From: Heterocephalus glaber | Lineage: Eukaryota > Chordata > Mammalia > Rodentia > Bathyergidae | Reading direction: 5' to 3' | NCBI RefSeq assembly: GCF_000247695.1 | Contig: NW_004624734.1 | Location: 14,516,368-14,580,367 of the forward strand | DNA: 64,000 nt | Part shown: positions 1-9,549 of the stretch, one piece after another | Layout: every line of letters begins with the position of its first letter | Numbering within the stretch: the stretch's first letter is position 1 | Made by a program: the position numbers and the translations under genes | The notes under the pieces: generated by a model | The model's input: the letters and a program-made list of their open reading frames with translations, nothing else | What the model was told of the DNA's origin: nothing | Databases searched by the model: none

Positions 1-44
1 CCCCAGTGTGGCAGCCCTCACTTGTCTCTGACCTTACAGATGGG

Positions 45-240
45 CAAGTCTGGTTTCGAATCTGCCTTCAGTCATATACTGGATGTGTGGTCTTGGGAGT
101 TTACTGAGAGCTTCTGCTCCTCAATTACAGGATAGAGATACAGGCTTTTCAATCTGCATAAGATATGTAGCACGATGCCTGGCACATCGTAAGGATGCAA
201 AGCACCAATCGTTACCACTGTTGTTGCTATTATTATCTAC
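45..240 (+). repeat. MIR SINE remnant
   Basis: The order of blocks follows a plus-strand MIR: a region resembling the tRNA-derived head, then a core around 'gtgtggtcttgggagttt', then 'gatgcctggcacatcgtaag' and an ATT-rich tail. MIR is an ancient, immobile tRNA-derived SINE. The copy is diverged and has no visible target duplication. Confidence 0.6.
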
Positions 241-699
241 TCTGTTGCTCACTTCTTTTTCACCTTAAGTTTCATATGGCAATTTTTTTTTTTAAATTCA
301 GTTTTTCAAAATGCTGTATATCCTTTTAGAAGTGGTTTGCTTTTCACTTTGCAAATGTGAAAATTATGTAACTAACTTGGTCTACTATTTTCCTGGGCTG
401 GTAGGAAATTTAAGAGAAACCTGAAATGATAGCTTTTAGGCTGATCTGCAGGATGTCCTCAGTATATCCTTTTGTTCTATGGTTTCATTTTCTGTTTTAG
501 TTAATATTTTTCTAAGTATGGATTTACTACTTACTGGTTTTCAATGGTTTACTATATAGAATTTAAAATGTCATTTGTTTCCTGTTACTAATGATTTATA
601 GGTCCTTTACTGAAAAAAAGATGAAATAAGTCAAGCTGAATTTCAATAGGACAAAAAAAAGTGGGAGGAAGATGACTTTCTATCCCTGGACTGTCCTTT
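241..699. other. AT-rich sequence, nothing recognised
   Basis: Short T- and A-runs only. No ORF of note, no repeat family I can name. Confidence 0.5.
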
Positions 700-3060
700 T
701 TCATGTATCAGAAAGTCCAGTCCCTCTACTCCTCAGAAGGCTCTGTTGTAATCTATACCTTGATGTAGCTAAGGTATTCTTTTTCTCTAGCTTCTTCGAA
801 GATTTGCTCGTTGTCCTTGGTTTTCTGTAGTTTGATATAATATGACTATGTGTAAGCTTTTTCTATTTATTGTATCTAGGTTTGTCTGAGATTTCCTTCT
901 ATGTGGTTTGATATTTGTCATTAAATTTGAAAAGGGATCAGCTGTTATTTCTTCAAATATATCTTCTGCACTTTTCTTTTTTTACCTACTGTTCAAGTTA
1001 TATGTATTTATATCTTTTGAAAATTTCCCATAGTTCTTAGATAAGCTGTTGTTTCCCCCCTATTCTTTTTTCTCATGTATTTCAGTTTGGAAAGCTTTTG
1101 TTGACTTTCTTCAAGTCTCCCGGTTCTTTCGTTGGCTGAACTGATGAGTGTATGAAAGCCCTTATTCGCTTTGAATCAAATCATTCCATATCACAGTTTC
1201 CCTTGCTTTACTATAGATAATTGGCTTTAAGGGTTTTTTTTAAACTATACAATGTTTTGATTAATTTGACTGTTAAATTGTTATAACCAGCAATCATTTC
1301 ATATGTATAAAATTTCATTTCCTTTGTGTTTCATATGTAATTTACCAATTGAGTGCATTTTATATTCAGGTTGAATTATGCATGTTTGGGTAAATGAGAG
1401 CTGTGTCTGATTTATCATTTAAAAATAAAGTTCCCTGAATATTAAAAAAAAGCCCTTATTCATGTGCGTTACAGTGTACAGTGTATTAAACAGTGTCATC
1501 AAAATATATGCCCAGCCAGCGGTACTATTTGCAGATAGTATCTTTGACATGCAAGTAATTTAAGGATTGAGATGACATCATCCTGTAGTTAAGATGAGCC
1601 CTAAATCCAGTGACTGGTATCTATCTAAAGAAGGGAAAAGGCAGAGAGACCCAGAGGAGAACACTGTGGAGATGGACGCAGATCCTGGAGGGATGGTTGC
1701 AACACCAAGGAACGCCAAAGACCACCAGCAGCTACTAGATGGTAGAAGAGAGTCATGGAACAGATTTTTCCCTCCAGAAAATGCTTCCAGAAGGAACCAA
1801 CCCTGTCCAAACCTTGAATTCTGGTTTCTGGTCTCTACGCTGTGAAGGAATAAATTTCTGTTGTTTAAAACCACCAAATTTTGAGAATTTATTATGGCAG
1901 CCCTTGCAAACAAATTCACAGGTGTTTTGATTCTAGCATTTTAAAAATTATTTCTTAGCATTTCTATCTCTTTGCTGATATTACTCATCTCATTTTGCAA
2001 GTTGTCTACTTTTTCCATTAGAGCCTGTCACACATTAATCATATCGATTTTAAGTTCCTCGAGAGGCAGTTTCAACATCTGTGTCATGACTGACGGTGCT
2101 TCCAATGCCAGCTTTGACTCTTCAGCTTTTCACCTTTTAGGGTGCCTTGTAATTTTTTGTTGTTGTTGAAAGTCCAAGATGTTGGGTAAATAGGCCTTTA
2201 TACGAGATTTATGTAATTAGACAAGGAGTTGGGTTACGTTTACTGTTTTCTGTAGCTGCAGGTGCCAGAGACTTCAAATTCCTTTAGTGTTCTTGTTTCA
2301 TCTCCTCTGTTGGCTTTGGGCTTCCCTAATTCTGTATTCCTCATTGGGAAAGTCTTCATCTCCCAGCAGTTTGGCCTATAGTCTACTCTGTACTGACCCC
2401 ATGCGGTCTGCAGGCAAGTTAAGGGAAAGGAAAGCATTCTGTAATTTTAGGATTAAATCTGCCTTTTAGTAGACCTGTGCCTCAAGGCTAGACCTTTGTA
2501 GCTTTCTCCCATTAAAGAGGTTAGACAGGATAGCCAGAGGGTGCTGGGGTGGACAGTTTCCCTTCTGCAGGTAGGATAGGTAGCTGGTAAAGTCTTCTCT
2601 CCTGGCCTTTGTTATGGAGAACACTGTCAGTGTTTTTTTTCTCCTTCTGCCAGAATCGCTGAAGGATTTTTCTTGGTTTCCCCCCATGCAATCCCAGTTA
2701 GGTTCCTTGAGGTGGAACTCAAGAGAGTTTGAAGACTTTACTAAGTGTGTGGCGCAGGGGCGTCTCTCCCTCTCATTAGTACTCAGCCTCCAGCAATGCA
2801 TCAGAATGACCATGTAAGGGTACCTGTCACTTCCTGAAGGTAGTGGCTTCTCCGCAGGGTCAGCAGATCTCTGTCTCTGCCCCAACTCTCTGGGTTTACT
2901 CACCTCTCCAGAGTTTTGGGGTAATGCTTTGCTCTGAGACCTCTCTTCTTTGTAGGGTTCAAGACCAAAAAATTGATTTTTAATTTGTAAGATGGGAGTG
3001 ACAACTTGCAAGTCTTTTAGTTTTTGGAACAGAAATTGGAAGTCCCTGAATCTGGACATC
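700..3060. mobile_element. L1M-like LINE terminal region, interrupted
   Basis: T-rich text on the plus strand ('ttatttcttcaaatat', 'cttcaagtctcccggttctt', 'ggtaaataggccttta') recalls the non-coding terminal regions of old mammalian L1M elements. The MLT1-type LTR at 1562-1912 splits it. I could not decide which end of the L1, or which strand, is represented. The 238-codon minus-strand frame at 2466-3182 runs through this repeat and the adjacent SINE and is not a gene. Confidence 0.45.
1562..1912 (+). mobile_element. MLT1-type ERVL-MaLR LTR, 5' truncated
   Basis: Successive blocks match the body of an MLT1 LTR: 'gccctaaatccagtgactgg', 'caccaaggaacgccaaagac', 'ccagaaggaaccaaccctg', an 'aataaatttctgttgttta' polyadenylation region and a terminal 'ttatggcagccc'. 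The 5' third is missing. MaLR LTRs are remnants of non-autonomous class III endogenous retroviruses. It interrupts older L1M-like sequence, so it is the younger insertion. Confidence 0.7.
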
Positions 3061-3131
3061 TTTTTATTCTCATGAAAACCTACATATTTAGTGAGGGCAA
3101 AATAAAGACATTTTTTTTTAATAAAGACATT

Positions 3132-3214
3132 ATTTTTTTTGGTACCAGGGATCAAACTCTGGTCCTTGTGCTTGCGAGGCAAGCGGTGAAACCACTGAGC
3201 TAAATCCCCGGCCC
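3132..3214 (-). mobile_element. ID-type tRNA-derived SINE
   Basis: Read on the minus strand it begins GGGCCGGGGATTTAGCTCAG (RNA polymerase III A-box-like) and ends at GGTACC with a poly(A) tail seen here as T's. A 12-bp duplication aataaagacatt flanks it at 3120-3131 and 3215-3226, as expected for L1-mediated insertion. A further copy of the same 12-mer lies at 3101-3112, upstream of a second T-run. Low divergence from the other window copies suggests a fairly young insertion. Confidence 0.92.
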
Positions 3215-3330
3215 AATAAAGACATTTTTGACATGCAAGGATTCATATATTTTACCACCCTGAGATAACACCTAAAAAACCTTACAGAAAAATTAAAAAT
3301 TGCTACAGAAAAATGAAATTCAGACTTCCG

Positions 3331-3420
3331 TTTTTCTTTTTTTTTGGTTCTTGGCGATCAAACTCAGGACCTTGTGTTTACCAGGCAGTTGCTGTGCTGC
3401 TGAGCTACATCCCCAGCCCT
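3331..3420 (-). mobile_element. Older ID-related SINE
   Basis: The plus strand shows a T-run, then 'ttcttggcgatcaaactcag', 'cttgtgtttaccaggcag' and 'gctgagctacatccccagcc', which is the reverse complement of an ID-like tRNA-derived SINE. It is more diverged than the neighbouring copy at 3132-3214 and ends CCCAGC rather than CCCGGCC, so it belongs to an older subfamily. No clear target duplication. Confidence 0.75.
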
Positions 3421-4617
3421 CCATTTTCCAGAAGATAGAATAGACATAATTTTTCCTATTCTTCCTCATAAGTACCACTAAAAATCTTGGACATTATGTA
3501 TAAAACAAATATAAGAAGACTCCAAATGTAGGATTGAAGAAGACAAGCCGGTTAAGAGCCTCGAGACAGTTTTTGATTCATATATCCCAGACTTGGGATT
3601 GAAGAAGGTGGTGACCTAGTAACAAACAGAAGCAGACAAACACAAAACAAAACAAAAACTAACCAAAGCCTACTCTGTCTAACTAATGGATTAGAAAGAG
3701 GACATCCCCGAGGATATTAAGAAAGTTTTAAAAAATAACTGATCTCCCCAAATCAAATGACACAGGAAAAAAAGAGGTTCCACCTCCACCCATGCCAGCA
3801 GCAGCCAGCATAAGGAGTTTAGGTTTCATCTTTGCTGGACTCTAAAAATTTGTATTTATATCTGCTTGCATAGGTGATATAAAAAGGGATTTCTGTTGGG
3901 TTATGTATAATATGTATAATATTAAAGTCTCATTTTTTAGCATTAGTCATGTGGATTGATGATATGATAGCTATAAAATAATATACGTGAACATTTAAGA
4001 CAGAAAAAATTAATATTTGTTATATGAATGGAAAATAAGTTCATCTTACATGTCAACTCCAATCATTTGTCAGCAGGCCTACTGGAATGATACATTGAGG
4101 AGGTTTCTGAGATCACATCTGGAATTGATTAGTTATGTCTCCAAAGCTGGGAATGGACAACATAAATATCATATTATTTATCATGTATGATTTGGAAGAA
4201 CCACATGATACCATTGTATAAATTGTTTTCTAATATCAGATTCTATATCAGTTTCCTCATTTGTAAAACGAGAGTTATACTAGATAAGTGGTTTTAAACT
4301 GTTGATGGGGGAGTTTCACTGTCATGGAGGGTGGGCTGGGGAAACACAGAAAGTGAGTTCTTGGCCTCCTACCCCCCTTCAGCTGGAGTAGCTCCACTGG
4401 GTTTGTTTTACATATTGACTTTTATAAAGATTTGTGGTTGAACTAGGGTCCTTCAGCTAAAAAAGATGTGAAAAACAGTGAATCCCTGGGTCCATTGATT
4501 TTTGTTTTTTTTCCTCCACCTTGTCCATCCATCCAGTGTGTCATGTAAGTGGAAAAAACTTCTTAGAGATGTAACATTTAAGTTAGACTTTGAAGAATGA
4601 GAAGGAATTTTCTATAA
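3421..4617. other. Mostly unassigned; possible MIR and hAT scraps
   Basis: An A-rich stretch lies at 3625-3660. At 4240-4300 'cagtttcctcatttgtaaaac' resembles the 3' core of a plus-strand MIR. Sequence from about 4288 to 4490 starts 'agtggttttaaact' and ends 'gtgaaaaacagtg', loosely like the inverted ends of a hAT-Charlie element, but the interior is not recognised. Confidence 0.35.
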
Positions 4618-4645
4618 GGGGTGTGTGTGTGTGTGTGTGTGTGTG
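4618..4645. repeat. (GT)n microsatellite
   Basis: About 13 uninterrupted GT units, ending just upstream of the small hAT element. Confidence 0.95.
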
Positions 4646-4664
4646 CACGTGTGTTAGTCTACTA

Positions 4665-4743
4665 CAGTGATAGCAAACCTTTTAGAGCTTTCAATAATAA
4701 CAAACAGCTTGCTGTAGCACACGCTATAGGTTCACCACCACTG
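4665..4743 (+). mobile_element. 79-bp hAT-type MITE with 8-bp target duplication
   Basis: The element starts CAGTGATAGCAAACC and ends GGTTCACCACCACTG. The second end is, apart from a few changes, the inverted complement of the first, so these are terminal inverted repeats of roughly 17 bp. It is flanked by gtctacta (4657-4664) and gtctagta (4744-4751), an 8-bp duplication with one mismatch. Eight-base duplications and CAG...CTG ends are hallmarks of hAT transposons. At 79 bp it has no transposase and must have been moved in trans. The ends differ from common MER5/MER20 Charlie ends and recall the 'gcgaacctt...ggttcgcc' groups of tetrapod hAT MITEs. Confidence 0.75.
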
Positions 4744-4751
4744 GTCTAGTA

Positions 4752-5975
4752 CATTAGCACTGTTTCTAAAGGATCTATAAGTCCGTGGCCAAGGAATCAA
4801 GATTGGAATTCAGAGAGAGCTACATGTGCTTCCAGGATGGGATTCCATGGGTCATCATGCTGTGGTGGATTTATAAAAGCCTAGAGTCATTTTTAATGAC
4901 TCAGGTTGGCATAAAATCAGATATATAAATGAAAAATCCAAATTTTAAAAATCAGGATACTGTGCTTATTAATTTCCGGATTATTCAGAACTCCTCCTCA
5001 TATCCATGACACTAAATTGGTAATCAGACCACCATTTGGTGAGCTAGGAGTGGATGCTTGCGACCGCTCTTCCCATCAGCTGGGCACGATCTCTCCACCT
5101 TGGCTTGCGCTGCCAAACCCCTCACATATCATTGCCTTTGACTTCCCTTTGCCAGAGGTTATCTACTTAAGGATCTTCCTTCTTCCTGCAGTTGCCTGAT
5201 TACAGCTGTCTTTAGTCACAGCTCAGGCCTGGGGAAAGTCCCCTATCTGCTTACTTTTGAGTGTGTCCCACGCTTCTGCAGCTGGAAAATTGGTGTGGGT
5301 GGGGCTGCCCTATCCATCTTATGTTGCTCGACCTGGTTCATTTTAAGAAGGAAGCTTTATCTTTGCATCCTGGAGGCACTTTATTGTTCCTCTACATTTG
5401 TCTCTCAGTCTTTCATGTTGCCCTATTCTCTCTACTCTATGAAAAATCAAAAGTCAGCTGTGATCAATTGACAGTTTTACTTTCCTTTCTCAGAAGCCCA
5501 TATGCCTCTACCCCACCTTTGGTTCCAGCTGAGTAGAGATTGAATCTGACGGTGGCTGGAGGGTAAGGCTGCCCTGATTGTTCTTGCAGTTTCTGAATGC
5601 TAGCCCCTCTCTCCCAGGAATAAAAAAGTTACTCTAATTTGAGTAGTTAAGCCCATTTAAAGTCAGAGATGCAAACTCTTTGCCTTATGAATTTTGATGG
5701 GGCTGTCTTCTCAGGGAGCTATGTGCACTATATGTTATAAAGCATAATTACACAGTTCTGGAATTGAGAGCGAAAACAATAACTACAATTCAAAAGCAAT
5801 TAAGAGGAAGTTGATGATTGACAAAAGGTTTTCCATGATGGAAAACAACATATCACACTGGTCACTTCGAATAAGCTATGTGGCCATTTGGAATCAGCTC
5901 GGCCCCCAGTTCTGGTGGGAAGTTACTGTGTACATCCATTTTGTAAATACTCTCAATATTTCAGGCATGTGCTGG

Positions 5976-5979
<4 letters not shown>
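4752..5979. other. No recognised feature
   Basis: Includes moderately GC-richer sequence around 5017-5540 with short open frames (60 and 91 codons) that show no protein resemblance, domain or splice context I can defend. Confidence 0.5.

Positions 5980-6011
<32 letters not shown>
5980..6011. repeat. (AT)n microsatellite
   Basis: About 16 uninterrupted AT units. Confidence 0.95.
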
Positions 6012-6014
<3 letters not shown>

Positions 6015-6359
6015 CAAGATATGGTTTTTGCCTTCCTGTTGCTCAAAGTCTAATTGAAGGAGGTAGCTTTAATAATAATTATCATAACAATAAAATAATA
6101 GCAAAAATAACTGGTAAGTTGAACTAAAATGAACTGTGGGAATGTAGTCAGCAAAGAATTCTCTACCTTTCCTTCAACATCCATTTATACTCACTTGATG
6201 GGTCTAGTTTCTCCTTGTCTTGGATAAAATCCAGAAAAATAATCTCATATCTTTTTGTTATAATGAAAAGATCACCCATTAGTTCCAGTCAGAGAAACAA
6301 TCTGTTATTTAATTATTAGAGTATAATAATAAAACTCTATCTTTAATTTTAACTCTAAT

Positions 6360-6800
6360 TTTATTTGCTTAAATTTATTTAATTTTTATTATTAACTGAT
6401 ACACAAAGACATACAAGGTGTACATATTAACCACATAATGTTTCATACATGTATACATTGCATAATGTTTAAATCGGGTTAACATTTATCTCCTCAAACA
6501 TTTATATTGAAAGCTTTCAAAAACCTTTCTTCTAGCTTTCTGAAATGTACCATACCTTATTGTTATCTGTTGTCACCATACTGTGTAATAGGACCTCAAA
6601 ACTCTTTGCTTCTAACTGTAACTCAGTACTCTTTATCAATGGAGCTTTCTCCCCAGTGGTCCCCAACTCATGGTAACCACCACTCCTTTCTCAATTTCGA
6701 TGAGATCAGCTCTTTTAGATTTGACATATCAGTGAGGTCCAGAGGTCCTTGTCTTGCTGTAGCTTATCTTTATTTAAATGTGACCTCCCTTCTCTTTGTC
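6360..6800 (-). mobile_element. L1 3' UTR remnant (antisense)
   Basis: The plus strand carries blocks typical of the antisense of an old primate/rodent-shared L1 3' region: 'tcctcaaacatttat', 'cttctagctttctgaaatgt', 'tggtaaccaccactc' and 'gatgagatcagctctttt'. No coding portion remains. The 102-codon plus-strand frame here is incidental. Confidence 0.6.
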
Positions 6801-6887
6801 TGTTCCCTACTGTAAGGAGAAAGTTAAGGGTGATGGGTGTGATGATGGATAAAGAGGAAGCAGCTGGGTTCTGTTCTGATTCCCAGA

Positions 6888-7253
6888 TGTGTGTTAACTT
6901 TCTGTTTCTATAATACCTGAGATAGTTAGCTTACAAAGGGAGAAGATTTATTTTGGCTCTCAGTTTTAGAGGTTTCAGTCCATGATTAGGGGACCCCACT
7001 GCTTTTAGCCTGTGGCAAGGCAGGACATCATGGCAGGAGTGCTTGACAAGGCAAAAACCACTTACCTGGAGGTTAGGCAGCAAAAGACAGGAAGGAAGGG
7101 GTTGGGGTTCTATAATTCCCTTCAACAGCATGTGTACAGTGACTCAAAGACCTTCCAGTAGACTCTACCTCTTATATGTTCCATTACCTCCCAGTGGGCC
7201 AACTGTTGAACACATGGCAACACTCAAGATCCATATTATAACACCAGCTCAGC
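6888..7253 (-). mobile_element. ERVL-MaLR-type LTR
   Basis: Plus-strand text 'taatacctgag', 'ttattttggctctcagttt', 'ggtttcagtccatgatt' and 'tcatggcaggagtgc' is the reverse complement of the MaLR LTR pattern repeated several times in this window (12.7, 15.5, 45.2, 48.3 and 55.0 kb). The copy is degraded toward its right end and no target duplication could be paired. Confidence 0.6.
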
Positions 7254-7374
7254 ACTTTTTCTCCTCTACCAAAACTGGCTAGGCTTCTTTGCCTTCTTTG
7301 CCTTCTAGCCTTCTCTGAGGCTAAATTTAAGGCAGAGAGAAGAAGTAAGGGGAAAGAGCTATCTTACTGTGGAA

Positions 7375-7834
7375 AGGGAAATAATGGCTCCTCAAAGATG
7401 TGTACATCCTAGGACTTGAGACATATTAGGTTACATGGTAAATGGAAATTAAACTTATAGATAGAGTTAAGGTCGCTAATCAGCAGGCCTTGAGACAGGG
7501 AGATTAACCTGGATTTCCCAGGGAAGTCAATATAATATGAAGGATCCTTGCATATGGAGAGGGGAAGCAGGAGAGTATCAGTGTGATAGGACATGAGGAA
7601 AACTTCACTCGCTATTGGTAGCATTGAAGATGGAACAAGGCTATGAGTCATGACAGCTCTCAGAAGCTGGAAAAGGCAAGAAGATCTAGATGCTTCCCTA
7701 GAGCTTGTAGAAGGGGAGGCAGCTCTGCCATTTAGACTCGTCTCAGCCATGTGTCATCCAGACCTATAAAATTTAGTCATAAGCCAACATAAGTTTGTGA
7801 TAATTTGTTATAGAAGTAATAGAAACTCATACTT
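7375..7834 (+). mobile_element. MLT1-like LTR, diverged
   Basis: Block order 'ttaggttacatggtaaa', 'cctggatttcccagggaag', 'gctctcagaagctggaaaag', 'cttccctagagc' and 'gtgataatttgttatagaag' parallels the 3' two thirds of an MLT-type LTR. It has many substitutions and small deletions. It contains a 113-codon minus-strand frame that is not a gene. Confidence 0.55.
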
Positions 7835-8599
7835 TGACTACTTGAACTGGCCTTTATGTTTCTTGGGCTTGACAGTGTGCAATCAAGACTTCCTCTCATG
7901 AGGTTGTTGTTTCTTTCCCCAGAGAATTCCTTCTCTCTCTCACACCCTTTCCTTCTATCTCATCAGAATATTCCTTAATTAGAGAATCCTTCCTATTTTT
8001 CCCTGGACATGGGTAAATCCATCTCCATTCTAATTGGTCACCTATAATTACTTCCTCTGCTCTTTGGCATTTCCAATTCATTTCCCTGAGGTCTACCTTA
8101 TCAGCAACCCCACTGGCCCTTTTGCCAGCTCCTTCTTGTACATGGCCTGGACATGTTCTACATTACAGGAAACACTCTTGCCTCTTTGGGGCGAACACTC
8201 AGGATGCAGACTAAGCCAGTTCTGCCCCTCTTCTCCAGCATAAAAGAGAAATCTGTGTTCTTGGTGTTTTGGGGGGATGAAGCAGACACCAGGTTCTTCC
8301 AAGTGACCCGGGTGAAGCCCCTTATCCAGTTTGAGTTAAGGGACACCTTTGCTTTTGAGAAAGGAGACTCAACACAGCTCAACTCTCCTAAGAGACACAG
8401 CCTTTTCTGGTAATTTCTTCCTTATGTTCCTTTGCCATATTTACACTGTGGGTGAGGGCCCAGGGGTCACAGTGTCCATTTGTAGCTGCTTGGCAAGTCC
8501 TGCTCCATGGCCTCAAAGTTCACTTTGTAATGTAGACATGGTTGGTTTCTTAATGTTTTAGCACACAGTTATAACAACGCAAAAATGACAATATTTGGG
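7835..8599. other. Unassigned; T/C-rich, possibly L2-like
   Basis: Pyrimidine-rich text such as 'gagaatccttcctatttttc' is reminiscent of L2 3' regions but too diverged to call. A plus-strand frame of 86 codons at 8153-8413 has no recognisable protein similarity. Confidence 0.35.
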
Positions 8600-8778
8600 G
8601 GATAGTTAATATTATACAAGCCCTGTGGTAAGAATGGTGTAAGAATTACCTTCTTTTGTCCCCAGTCCAGCCCTGTGAATAGGCACTAACTAATATATCA
8701 CAGTTTGGGAAAAGGAGGCACACAGAGGCTGAGTATGTTTTCCAAGGCCATGCAGCCAGTAAGTGATGGAAACAGAAC
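8600..8778 (-). repeat. MIR SINE remnant
   Basis: 'tttgggaaaaggaggcacac', 'ttccaaggccatgcagccag' and 'taagtgatggaaacagaac' match the antisense MIR order (gaggaaactgaggca, then cacacagctagtaagtggcag). Confidence 0.6.
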
Positions 8779-8817
8779 AACACACACACACACACACACA
8801 CACACCACACACACACT
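8779..8817. repeat. (AC)n microsatellite
   Basis: AC repeat with one CACCACAC interruption, directly downstream of the MIR. Confidence 0.95.
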
Positions 8818-8819
8818 CT

Positions 8820-8995
8820 GCTCCCCTGGTGCGGAATGCTTTGCTTTTTTGCCTTTGCTTCTTCAACCCTCTCTGGCCTTCAGGTCTGCATCCCTGCATC
8901 AAGAAACTTCCCTGATGACCTCTGCTATGTTCCATCTTCTTAACCTCTCTCTGAAAGCCTGGACAGTTTGCTAATTGCCGTGCACATATTAATCT
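8820..8995 (+). mobile_element. L2 LINE 3' fragment
   Basis: 'gcggaatgctttgc', 'ccttcaggtctgcatccctg' and 'cttccctgatgacc' follow the order of the L2 3' end (ggaatgctcttcc, then cttcaagtctcagc, then cttccctgacc). Confidence 0.45.
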
Positions 8996-9549
8996 GGCCT
9001 CCTGACTTAGAATGAAAGTGCAAATGACATTAAAAATATCTCCCCAAAAGCAAGTGATAGTTAACAGCCCTCATGCCCTGTGACTCCAAACAGACCACAA
9101 GCTGTTTCACTGCCCAAAGCCATGGATACACTGAGCATCTTTCTGACTCAACTCACACAACAGTTTATGTCACCACGAAGAACACTTAACTGGGCCCCTG
9201 AAATGACTATGTGTGAATGAGTGTGACTTTATAGTTTTCCTCAAGAAAAATGGGTAGTTTTCTTGGAAGAGAGAAATGGCTTGCCACAAAGAGGTATTCA
9301 AATTTCCAAATCTGCTGAAGCAGAAAACCGCCTGGAGATTTAAAATACAGTCCTTGACACCAAGAACCTCCTGTAACATTAGTGGAAATCCTTTCATATC
9401 AGCCAGAAGCGCTGTGGGAGAGGACACCCAGGCAGCCCATGCCACACAAGGAGTCCAGGAAATTGGATCCCTTTGCCTGGCATGAGGCTTCTCCTGGCAA
9501 TGTGGCCCAGGATCTGGAGCATGAACTCCTAGCTCTAGCCTTTCACATC

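Noticed and set aside
2466..3182. 238-codon minus-strand frame
   Set aside because: Runs through L1M-like sequence and into the ID SINE at its start. No domain or conservation evidence.
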